The notes beneath the pieces were generated by a model. It was not told where the DNA came from, did not search any database, and worked only from the letters and a program-made list of their open reading frames with translations. Both the position numbers and the translations under genes were made by a program. Positions 12,958 through 22,808 of a stretch of DNA of 64,000 nt are shown here, one piece after another; position 1 is the first letter of the stretch, and each line of letters starts with the position of its first letter. The stretch covers positions 2,679,501 to 2,743,500 of the forward strand of contig JASJOG010000010.1 in assembly GCA_030142905.1 (NCBI GenBank). Reading direction: 5' to 3'. Origin of the DNA: Heliopora coerulea. Taxonomy: Eukaryota; Cnidaria; Anthozoa; Scleralcyonacea; Helioporidae.

Positions 12958-13581
12958 CATATATATATACATATATATATACATATATATATACATATAT
13001 ATATACATACATATATATACACACAAATATATACATACATATATATACACACAAATAGAGACAAATGTTTAGCTGTCACTACTCCGAGTTTCACGCGCTC
13101 TGCGACAGCTAAACATTTGTCTCTATTTGTGTCATTTTCGTTCTACCTGTAATGGTATCTAGCGCTCTATTTATTCAAGTCACTTGTGTAGCTTTCCGGT
13201 TACATTTTGTTGGATTTATGTATATATATGTATATATATACATACATACATACATACATATACATATACATATACGTATATATTTAAAAAATTCATTAAA
13301 AATTCATGAGGAAAAGACAAAAGAAAATCATAACTGTGTCGGATCTATATATGTGATAAAGATACATGTGCCTTTATATGTGAAGAAGTTCTATTTTTTT
13401 CGGCTTACGAACGAGAAATTTCCAACCTTTCTTCACGAATTAGCGTATTAAGAGGCGAATTTCATAAGACATTTAAAAAATTCGCACTTCGGGCTTTATC
13501 GGGTCTTAAACACTCGGCTATCGCCTCGTGTTTTAAATTCCGATAAAGCACTCCTGCTTGGTTTTTAAATATTTCCTGTAC

Positions 13582-13624
<43 letters not shown>

Positions 13625-16600
13625 TATATATGTATGAATTTCTTCCTAAAAGATGTGTTACAGGGTTGTTTAAATATAAAATTGTCTCGAGGTTTTTTAC
13701 AAATTTTTTAAGCCTTAAAAGGAGGATGGTTTTGTTTACAAAATCTGTTAAGGCAAATACAAATATCTGTTATGAAGAAATATCTTTCGTCAAATTTTGC
13801 CTTCTAGAGATAGCTGGGTGCATCAGTTGCAAAAGCTTGTATTTGAAGCTTGTATGTCATTGCTGTATTTGAACGTTAACAATTTCAGCCTGAAAGAAAG
13901 GTTTACGCAACTTCCTTTTATCTCTAAATGATTTATCTTAAATTTTAAAACAGGAACTCTTTTCTTGTGGATGTACTGGCCTAGTTTCAACAGTGTATTG
14001 GTTACCACTGCGAGTGATCAACAACGTGCTGTCATAAATACTTACCTTTCACTCGTTGCTTGCTGCGTAACCACGTTTGCAGTATCAGAATTGTGCAGCA
14101 AAGGAAAGAAATTGAGCATGGTAGGAGTATAGCATTTTGTATGTAACTCAGGAGGCGATTTTTGTGGTATATCAGGATAAAACCCTAACAACAATATATT
14201 ACATCAAAGAAAATTGAAAGATATTATTAAATATATTTGTTTAGGTTTAAATTTAATTTTTCGCGAGCTTATTACTATGTAAATAACAGTACAAAATGTG
14301 GAACCGCGGTCCCTGGCTTTGGTGCACAATTCATAGAGGCAAGATTTGGGGAATAGCTGATGTTTTTCAGTCTCCGATTATTTCTGTGCAGAACTACCTG
14401 TATCTTATTTTGTTACCGTTTTGTATGCTGATTACAAAGAAAGAGCTTTATCAACGCATTATCAACGAAAAATGTGGAGAGCATTTTAGTGGAAAAATTT
14501 TTTGGTGGATCATATGCGTTTTGTTTTAATAACTTTAACATTTTTAGTTTAATCTCTTGCAAAGCACTGATATGTACTGTGTTCGAGTTATTAAAACCGA
14601 TTTTCATTTGGTTTAAACCAAATAACATTACAGCCACTTTTTCCACTTATTGACAAGCTTTGTTTGCAGCATTAATGCTAATCATGACACTGAAAGCTGG
14701 GCCTTATTTTCATGTTATTCTTAATAGAATTATGGTCCTACAATATGTTTTGTTGCGAGAAATCCAGAGCGAAACAGGACGAAAATAATGGCTCTTAGAA
14801 ATCCGTCATGGTTTTCCTCTTAGCCTGTTGTCAGCGAACTATACTTTAACTGTTTTCGGTCGTCTAGCATGTAGTATCCTCTTAAACATGACAGGATCTA
14901 CAATTAATACCGATGATTTAAGGTAATCATAACGCGCCCAAACATGGCACAATTACGAGCTTGCCGTCAATACCTTCAGAATCAAAACACAACTGATAAC
15001 AGGACAGTCATGTCGGAGGTTACGCACGATAGCAGCAAGTGAGATTCTTTCGTTCATAGATTAGTACTATGCAGCCTACCAACACATTAAAATGCAGAGA
15101 ATGCTATTTCAGAAAAGAGGCTCATATTAAAATCAGTTCAGTTTCAAAAACTGACAACGTTTCCGTCTCGCGTGTAGAGTCATGCTATCTAACGGATTAC
15201 TGATGAGCCCCCTTTTTTGATAACCAACGTAACGCCCAACGCAAGTTCGTTGTTCTCCGGTCATTATGAAGTGTCCGTGAACTTATATTCGTTGTTCTAT
15301 AGGTCCATGTACAGAACGCTACTCTTGCTGGAGGAGTTGCAGTCGGTACAATTGCCAACATGGTAATCCAACCTTGGGGTGCACTTATGATTGGATTTCT
15401 AGCTGGTATTATCAGCACTGTGGGATATAATTACGTCACAGTACGTATTCCTTACCATAATTTTGTTCTATCGCTACAGTTCAATAGGTAAATGTAATTT
15501 TAATGTTAACATTGTCTTTTTCTTCGAAAACAGCCTTTCCTTAACGAGAAACTCCATCTTCATGATACCTGTGGAGTGCATAATCTCCATGGGATGCCTG
15601 CACTTTTGGCTGGAATTGCTGGAGCAGTTGCTGCCAAGCTTGCCGATGAGAAAAGTTATCATAAAAGGTCAGTAATAATGCAAAGATCTAGATACTAATT
15701 CATTTTAAATTTGACATTAATGGAAAGAGCCCCTATGTAACCGATATCTAGATAAAGGTTGTAGTGCCGAGTCCAAAAAGTTGTATTGAAGCTTTGATTT
15801 TGGTGTTATCCTGGATTCTATGTTTTAATTAGGCCTCGTCCACAAGTATCCGGTTTTGTTTGAAAACAGAGATTTGTCATTACGAATTGCTTTCCCGTCC
15901 ACACGTATCCGGCGAATACAGTCACCAAAAACGGAACTTTTCAAAAACGGTTCACAGAGTGGAAATTTTTGAAAACGCCTGTTTCTTGTGCTATTGTGGA
16001 CGGGTGTCTACTTCGTTCTCATGACGACGCACTTGAACCAGCAGCAAAGAAGCAGTGTTTAAACGCTTCCGTGTCAAACCTCCTCTCTTCAGCCAGTGAT
16101 GCGAATGGAGCAAGTGTAAAGGTTTGACAACTTCGGATTTCGATGGGTCATCTTTCGATGGAAGGATGAACGACGAGTGTGTGAAAGTGACAGTTACTTT
16201 TATTATCATCAACGACAACGGCACAAATACAACATCTAGCATATAGAACAGCGAAAGTTTTCAATCCAGTTACCCCATCCATTTTCGTTAAATTAAAGTC
16301 ATTTTTTTTTTTCGGAAATTTTTTTGTGCCTATACTTTGTCTAAATTTTGTTCAAATGCAATAAAAACGACTTGGTGTGATTTTGAATGACCTTGAATGA
16401 CCTTGAGTTTGCTTTGAGGCACAAGGGGAAGAACCTGAAAGGCAACCTGGTACCCAGAGACATTTGTAAAAGGGTACAAATAGCATCTAGTTAAGATTTA
16501 ACTATTGCTACATCTGATTGGTCGAAATCACACTGATGTTAAATGTATGGTGCCTTGTCATTGGTTATTAAGGACAACACAGGAACAGTAAATCAATCAC

Positions 16601-19600
16601 CAGCCACAAAAACAATTAGTTCAACAATCAAAACGATACCCCGACCTGACTTGAAAAGATTATTAGAGCCATTTGAAATACTTTATCGATTGAGAAGGAG
16701 GAAAATTACCGTTATTATTCTTTATTTAAATCTCTCGTCGAAAAATGCTTTTTTTTCCAGCGGAGAATTGATACGGTTGAAATTTTACTCATTTTGTTTG
16801 ACCAGAAGTGCATTTCAAACTGAAGTTAAAAATTAATAATATTTATAAGTGTTGAACTTGAACAAAAGTTATACCTCGTCTCATATGAGCCTGAAAACTG
16901 TTTCATGAAGAGGGCCAGGAATGTTTTGTATCTGTTAACGTGCTTTGATTGTTCGAAGACCTAGAGTTTTTTGTCGGTATTTAAATAATACGGCAGCAGC
17001 ATTTAAAGCTGTTTCAAGTAAAGAGTGGATAGAAAGCCACAAGCACTTCGAAATGTATACAAACGTTAGAAGCCTTAAATTGATTAGTATAAACCACTAA
17101 GTTTGTGAATTACTTTGTATTTGCCGATTTTGTACATTCAGCTAATTATATATAAAAAGGTCAAATTAGCATAAACTTCAAGTTTGCGTCTTAAAAAGTC
17201 TTTTGTGAAAAGGAAGTGTGTTCCAGTTCAAAGAGTTAACTAAAATATTGCTCATTTTAGCTTGCCTTTATCAGGGTCATTTGTTCAGCGCCATTTTGAC
17301 ATTCTGCCATCTTGGCCCAACCCTTTACAAATGGTTCTGGTACGAGGTTGCCTTTAAGCATCTTCCCAAGATGACCTTAAATGACCTTCATAATTTTTAC
17401 GATTGCCTTGACCTTGACACAAGAACCTTATGAAAACATTGAGCATATAATAAGCATATGTGTGTTCTTCGTGAATATGTTGGAAGACTCCAAACTGTAC
17501 TCTGCATATTCATTATTAAACTTTGAATCTGCTTTTCTCAAGTTGTTATAGTTATTGAAAAGCATCATTTTCAAACGTAAAATTAAATTTACCTTTTACC
17601 TATTCTTACCAAATTTTCAACACAGGTAGTTAGAATAAAAGTGCAGGAACTAAACTTATAAAATTTAATTTCATTTTGAAACACTGACAAAAATTATACA
17701 TTGTATAGTGACTTTGACGTTTAGAGTGCTTTCGATAAGAATCCAAAAAAGCTTGGAAAATGTGGAGTATTTTAGGTTTAGTATCTAGAGCAGCTTTCTG
17801 CTAGTACACTAAAACCTACAAAAAGCTTCCCTGACCATTTGGTTGATTAATCATGTTTGAAAGTGGGTACTCTATTTACCCACGCACACAATATTACTTG
17901 GACATCCATATAATCACTCTTACTCCCTCATTTAGGACGTTTGCGTTCTTACTATAACTGTATCTTTCTACCCAAATAATCCAGAGAAAGTTATTATCCT
18001 ATGCTTTAGTTTGGAAAATGTGTTTGAGGCTGGTCGCTCACCTTCAAAGCAAGCTGGTTTCCAAGCCCTGGCCATTTTGGTTACACTCGGCATTTCCTTG
18101 GTGTCTGGAGCTGTAACAGGTTAATACGTATGTCTTTTAATTGGATAGATTTTCAAAAATGGCGAAGGATAAAAAGCTATAAAAACTTTAACAGTGTTTC
18201 GAAGTTAAGTGAAATAAAGATGACAAAAGAGCAAGCAAAATAGCGCAAATTTGTGCATTACTCAGGAATTTTCTAAAATTTAAAACTAATGGCCCCACAC
18301 CATGACTAGCCCGACTTTATATTGATTGTGTTTATGTCATTATCTTTTTTAAAAAAATTGTTTTTCGGAATGTGATCCAGGAAATCCTTTTCTCGCCTGC
18401 TCTAAATGCTAGGAAGAACATCGTTTTTACACAAGACGAGCTACAAGTAATATATTGAAAACTTTCGATTCAGATAATAAAAACATTACATCTTCCTAAA
18501 TAACGATCCATATGCTGTAAACTACCACTAAAATTCCTTTCTAAAATGTCCATTGATTTATGTTAAGGTCTTATTGTCAAGCTGGGTACCTTCCGTCCCC
18601 CAAATGGTGAACAGATATTCGATGACCAAGATGAGTGGGAGGTAGGTACTTAAACAAACAAGTGATCCTTTGTTGCCCATGCTAGGCCAGACTACCGATC
18701 AGAGAAATATGAATCTTTAGTAAAAGTTAAAGTATGAAAATTAAAACACTATACGTGTAATCAATAGGCCAGAAAAATTATGAAACAATACTTCCCTAAT
18801 TTAAATGAACTTGAGAACCTTTAAATTGGATTGGGATATGAAAAATTTTCCCTCTATAAGTTTCCTGTCTTTTCCTGGTGACAGAACTCAAGTCGATATT
18901 GTCTTCAGTAAATCGAAAGTTGTGTCACTAGTAAACAGAACTTATGCTCATATGAGATGTAAATTATTTCAAAATGAAGATTTCAAATATTCATTAGTGT
19001 AAAAGTCATAATCCATGCGATACAAAGAATATTTTTACCATCATCTTATGAAAAGAAAATTTATTGACTGTCTTTTTATTTCGAGAGAAAAATAAGAGCA
19101 TTAGCAAAGCATTATGGTAGTTGGTGTTACTTGACACTGTCGCGCGGGATGCCTGTTATAGGCAATGAACTCTCTATATATTCGCCGTCAACAAAACGAA
19201 CTGGACGCTCGAGACGATGCAAGAACGCTAGCGTTCCTGGAATGAGTTGCACAGCTATACTTTACCTTTGGTAACATAAAAACCATCCAGCTATCCCTTC
19301 TGAAGATCTTAAAAATCATAGCATTCGTACCTAGTCACCATTCTTCAACTCTCTTTGTAATCGGCCAATACAGGGATGACAACTCCACCTTCGATGACTC
19401 CACCATTGAGACCAGGTAACCGTGTGGAGACTGGGTTTGGAAAGATAAGTATTTTATTTAATTGATAACTTTTATTTAAAAATCGTTGGGGTTTAGGTTA
19501 AATGTTACCAGGGGTAACACGTCAAAGGTTAGAATTAGGGTAAGAATTAGAGTTGGGATTAGGATTAGAATTAGGGTTTGAATTAGAGTCAGTATATCAG

Positions 19601-21012
19601 GTAAATAAAATTCTTAATATTCCAGTCCCAGTCTCCACACGGTTACCTGGTCTCAGTGGTTAAGTTCTAGTGCTGACCGTCATTTTCCATTATATATCAA
19701 GTCCGGCGGTTATTGGTCAGCGACACAAAATTGAGAAAGCCATTACTAAAACAAAGAACGCATAAGTCAACCCTAGATGAAGAGATGCTTGAACTTTTTA
19801 CGAAAGAGCAATGTAATTGATGTGATTCGCTTATTGTGAACTAGGGGTCAACAGGTCCAAACAAATTTTGGTATATTTAAGGAGGAAAAATAAGATCCAT
19901 CTCTAAGTAAATCAACAGATATAACTGATTGGCAAGCATGCAAGGCCGTAGACTGGTTCACACGAGCGAAGCAAGCACATGAATGTACAAGAACGAAACG
20001 AAAAGACGAGACAAAGAAACTATCCCCAAGGGGCAACATTGGCATGAATACAAGCACATAAAATAAACGCAAAGACAAGTGCAAGCATAAGAGGAGGGAA
20101 AAAGAGAAAACCAAAGTCCTTTTGTCTCATTCTTGGGTTTGGGTTTGTTTTACCTCTGTTCGCATGTAAACTTTTCTTGTGCTTGCGCTTGCGTTTACAT
20201 TACTCGTGAGAACCAGGTTTAGGTAATCCGTATCTAATTCATGTCACTTTGCCGCTAGAGCAGTGAATCAGTGTGCCTTATTAAGGCTTTTTCAGTTCGC
20301 TTTTTAGCCAAGATAGGTCAAAAATACCTGTAAATTGTTGCTAGGGGCGTAACTCGGCCCTTTTCTTTGGTGAATGAAGATAAAATTGCCCTGTCAGAAT
20401 CTTTGTTGCTGTGCGGCTCCTTAGTAAAATTTAATTTAATAGCCTCTTACAATACAAGGCCAAACTGCGATGACCCTGTTTAATCTGTATATGTGATTGC
20501 AGTTGGCAACGTATAAGAATGCTCCAAGTATGCTGTAAATTATACAACACATTTTATATATATATATTTTTCACAAAAGACCAACAAAAATAAGTATTAT
20601 CACAGATCATGCCTGGGTTACACTGTTTAACGATGCCATGCGTTAATCGAAATGTAAAAAATCCCTGTGAAATTAGTAGGGACTTTAGAAACAGGACGTT
20701 AACTCATGATATATTTTTCTTAACACAAACAATATTTTTAGAGTCAATTTTTAAAAATTTTATTCGAGTTATCTCGTCACATCACTGAATACATTCCCCT
20801 GATAGATCTTTGATTTTACCCTGCCGATATTGATTTCTAAAACTTTGGGGAGTGTTGCACCCCACCCCCCCCTTGAATTTCGCCCCCGATTGTCGCATTT
20901 AATAAAATAAGATTTAAATTTCTCTCACTATTTTCCTGACCAGCAACCTGAAATCAATGAGCCCGTCCAGCCATCAGATCCAGAGAATATGCAACTGACT
21001 TTAGCAGATTGA
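10136..21012 (+). CDS. Rh-type ammonium transporter/channel, gene A (first exon not found)
   Basis: Eight exons join in phase: 10136-10328, 11978-12276, 13954-14120, 15303-15440, 15534-15667, 18010-18119, 18568-18641 and 20944-21012 (TGA). They give about 393 residues. Landmarks of the Rh glycoprotein family appear in order: [51 protein letters not shown] (first pore histidine), [64 protein letters not shown] (second pore histidine) and the [12 protein letters not shown] membrane segment. Rh proteins form trimeric membrane channels for NH3/NH4+ (and possibly CO2) in the plasma membrane. Every splice junction is GT-AG and keeps frame. The exon carrying the start codon and TM1 would lie upstream of 10136 and was not identified. 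Gene B on the opposite strand is the tail-to-tail paralogue. Confidence 0.92.
11245..11286. repeat. ATATT pentanucleotide microsatellite
   Basis: A run of TATTA/ATATT units within the first visible intron of Rh gene A. A related, longer tract recurs at 11829-11915. Confidence 0.85.
11829..11915. repeat. ATATT pentanucleotide microsatellite, imperfect
   Basis: Repeated TTATA units with occasional G or C substitutions, shortly before the acceptor of the exon at 11978. Same motif as the tract at 11245-11286. Confidence 0.85.
11978..12276 (+). CDS. Rh gene A, exon with first pore histidine
   Basis: Acceptor TTACTAG, donor GATTG|GTAAGT, 299 nt. It encodes [46 protein letters not shown] and [10 protein letters not shown]. 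This is the longest exon. Its protein differs from gene B at only one position that I can see (IFGDF against ITGDF). Confidence 0.95.
12708..12890. repeat. Head-to-head palindrome of two tRNA-derived SINE 3' halves
   Basis: The left half (about 12708-12800) is a minus-strand copy and the right half (12800-12890) a plus-strand copy of the same SINE tail. Each has a B-box-like GGTTCGATC/GATTCGATCC, then GGGCTCAG, an A/T spacer with CTGAGG, and GAGCTTGACGAACGTTCAT. Together they form an imperfect palindrome. The mirrored homologue sits at about 55380-55566 in gene B, so it predates the Rh duplication. Confidence 0.75.
12920..13056. repeat. ATAC/TA microsatellite
   Basis: CATA and TATA units. 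The tyrosine/isoleucine/histidine-rich open frames here on both strands are translation artefacts of the repeat. Confidence 0.9.
13049..13132 (-). repeat. Hairpin containing a hammerhead-ribozyme remnant lacking its core
   Basis: Perfect 29-bp arms (13049-13077 and 13104-13132) enclose 26 bases. Read on the minus strand the centre contains CGTGAAACTCGGAGTAGTGAC, the 3' half of a minimal hammerhead (GAAA, tiny stem III, cleavage triplet GTA). The CTGATGA half has been replaced by an inverted copy of the downstream flank. The intact counterpart in gene B is at 52191-52234. Confidence 0.6.
13288..13600 (+). repeat. Dispersed repeat, copy 1 (TA-flanked)
   Basis: About 300 bp beginning TTCATTAAAAATTCATGAGG and ending before a (TA)n tract. 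It closely matches 48618-48880 in the same + orientation. Since the Rh genes are mirrored, shared orientation means these are independent insertions, not part of the inverted duplication. It contains an internal stem with GCTTTATCGG and CCGATAAAGC. Confidence 0.7.
13954..14120 (+). CDS. Rh gene A, exon [13 protein letters not shown]
   Basis: Acceptor TTTTAAAACAG, donor AGCATG|GTAGGA, 167 nt. It encodes [34 protein letters not shown] and ends CSKGKKLSM. The last ten residues are the variable part relative to gene B. Confidence 0.93.
15303..15440 (+). CDS. Rh gene A, exon [16 protein letters not shown]
   Basis: Acceptor GTTCTATAG, donor GTCACA|GTACGT, 138 nt, both boundaries phase 0. It encodes [18 protein letters not shown] and [18 protein letters not shown]. 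The 46 residues are identical to those of gene B by eye. Confidence 0.94.
15534..15667 (+). CDS. Rh gene A, exon with second pore histidine
   Basis: Acceptor TTCGAAAACAG, donor AAAAG|GTCAGT, 134 nt. It encodes [19 protein letters not shown] and the small-residue helix [14 protein letters not shown]. The [10 protein letters not shown] motif carries the second conserved pore histidine of Rh channels. Confidence 0.94.
15838..16010. repeat. Possible MITE fragment with GTCCACA..TATCCGG words
   Basis: GTCCACAAGTATCCGG and GTCCACACGTATCCGG occur about 60 bases apart, and GTGGACGGGTGTC follows at 15994. The words are typical of terminal and subterminal repeats of small DNA elements. Ends are undefined and the element is probably partial. 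Confidence 0.35.
18010..18119 (+). CDS. Rh gene A, exon [13 protein letters not shown]
   Basis: Acceptor CTATGCTTTAG, 110 nt. It encodes [18 protein letters not shown] and then [18 protein letters not shown]. The donor is ACAG|GTTAAT, weaker than the GTGAGT at the matching site of gene B. The reading phase still joins the next exon exactly. Confidence 0.9.
18568..18641 (+). CDS. Rh gene A, exon GLIVKLGTF
   Basis: Acceptor TTATGTTAAG, donor TGGGAG|GTAGGT, 74 nt. It encodes the end of the last helix (GLIVKLGTF) and the start of the cytoplasmic tail ([11 protein letters not shown]), matching the F-D-D-x-x-x-WE pattern at this point in Rh proteins. Confidence 0.9.
19402..19660. mobile_element. 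MITE with 34-bp terminal inverted repeats
   Basis: The left end ACCATTGAGACCAGGTAACC (continuing to 19435) and the right end at 19627-19660 are reverse complements with a single mismatch seen. The interior is rich in degenerate TTAGGG/TTAGAAT words. It lies in the last intron of Rh gene A and is absent from the mirrored position in gene B, so it inserted after the duplication or was lost from B. Confidence 0.75.
20944..21012 (+). CDS. Rh gene A, terminal exon and stop
   Basis: Acceptor TTCCTGACCAG. 23 codons including TGA at 21010-21012: [20 protein letters not shown] and a final AD. This is a short acidic cytoplasmic tail with no resemblance to the last exon of gene B. Supported by phase and by a good polypyrimidine/AG acceptor. 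Confidence 0.78.
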   Translation, partial: QPEINEPVQPSDPENMQLTLAD

Positions 21013-21371
21013 TCATCCTTTATCAAGCACGGAATCGCAGCAGTTATATTTACCTTTGCTTACAACTGTGAAAATTTAGTACCAAAATTAAGCACTGAAT
21101 CTCCACAATTGGATATATCACTGCCTACAGTCTAGAAAATTTAGTAAATTGTTTACACGAAGCACCCTTTTTTGTAATTACGGATATCTGTTTTGTTTGT
21201 TTGCTTAAATTTGAATCAAGCTTTGTTTTGATTCTATCAAAATTCGACCATGTTATGTATTTTAGTATTATTACGTATATATTATACTCGCATACATATA
21301 AAATTAATGTCACCGCAATTTGGATTTGTTACTGTATTGTCACTGTAAGCTGCTTTATTCTAGCACTATAA

Positions 21372-21377
21372 ATTAAA
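21372..21377 (+). promoter_or_regulatory. Possible polyadenylation signal of Rh gene A
   Basis: ATTAAA, the commonest variant of AATAAA, lies 360 bases after the stop codon and is followed by T/G-rich sequence (GTTGTATCATTATGTTATTGTG). Transcript data would be needed to confirm it. Confidence 0.35.
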
Positions 21378-22758
21378 GTTGTATCATTATGTTATTGTGT
21401 TTTTCTAATTTTTTGTCCCGTTACTATCACTTTGATTTGTTTAATGAGTACTTACATTAAGAAAACTCGCTTGCACAATCATTGGCAGGATGGTTTGACG
21501 CAGTGGCGTAGCCAGGAATTGAAATTTGCTGGGATACGGCTGGGCCACAAAATAATTTCTGAAAAATTGGAAATTTTAAGTTTGCTGGGTATTCATGAAG
21601 CAAGTTTGTAAGTCTGTGCATCTGTGCGATATCTTCAGTTGACTTTACTAGGCCTCATCCAGGATAATGACTACTAGGGCACAAACCTAAGTTACTAGGG
21701 CATGTGCCCAAGTGTGTCCTAACGTGACTACGCTGCAGCTTTGACGTCAGTTTAGTTCTCTTTGTGAAATTTATGTTTGGATAAAGAAGATGGGAGACAC
21801 ATGAACCCACTATCTCCGAATTCATATAAAAGCCATAGTTTACAATCATGTTTAATGCTTTTACTTTAACGATCAGTATAAAAATTAAAAAAAAGACAGC
21901 CTAAATATGAAACAAAGACAATCAGGAAATAAAAAGATCTTAAATCTGGTAATTAACTCTTTTTGATCCGTATTCGAAATTTTAATTAGATAAAAACAAC
22001 CGCTTAAAATATATTCGAAAAAACATAATCCAAATAATAACATCTTGAAAATTGTAGATTTTATCATGCGATTGAATCAAGAAAGATGAAGCAATTCGGT
22101 CGAATTTCAACTTCATTGCAAACTTATTATTGAATTACTTTATAGGCGTGATTTTACTCAAATCTCCAGTTTTCAAGATGCCATTATTCAGAATCGCGAT
22201 TGTGTTTTGTTTTATTCGTAAATAACTTCACTGACACTTAATGGGGAAGTTTCAACTCAGACGTGAGGCGATAATTTGCTTACTCCTAGAAATTTTTTAG
22301 ATTATAACGAACAAAGTCTTCGTTATTCTTTAATTCAAGGAAAGTCTACCAAATAATTATTATCATTACCAAATAACGTGAATGTGGAAAATGAACGTTA
22401 CAGGAACTCAAAAGATTACCTAAACAAAATATTTGTGGCTGAAGTTTCGCGCACTTACACCAATACTGAAATATCACAATATTTCATGAACGCTGTCGTC
22501 GTAGATAATCAGAGCGAGAACGATTTTAAGTCTTTGTTAATCTTGCACTCAGAGACCGGTTGTTCAAAAGGCGATTAACTTAACTCAAGGTCAGGACTAA
22601 TCTGGGGTTAAAAATCTGCAATCCTCGGTTAGCTAATGCAAGATTTAACTCTTTCCCGGCGGCATAAGACTTCTATATTTTACTCCGGCTAACGTCAGAC
22701 GATTTTACTCGTCAAGGGGAGATCTCCGGCCATGAAAGAGGTAACAGATTTTCTGGAA

Positions 22759-22808
22759 AATGTGGACTGTGGACTGCGGATTGCGGTCTGCGGTCTGCGG
22801 ACTGCGGA
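22759..22808. repeat. Short GC-rich tandem (TGCGGAC-type)
   Basis: GGACTGCGG/GGTCTGCGG units repeated about six times. A related GAACTGCGGACGGCGG occurs near 23370, so the two may mark the ends of a small element. Confidence 0.55.

Noticed and set aside
12867..13094. Open frames rich in Tyr, Ile, His and Cys on both strands
   Set aside because: They are translations of the ATAC/TA microsatellite; the same happens at 51858-52073 and 55175-55409.
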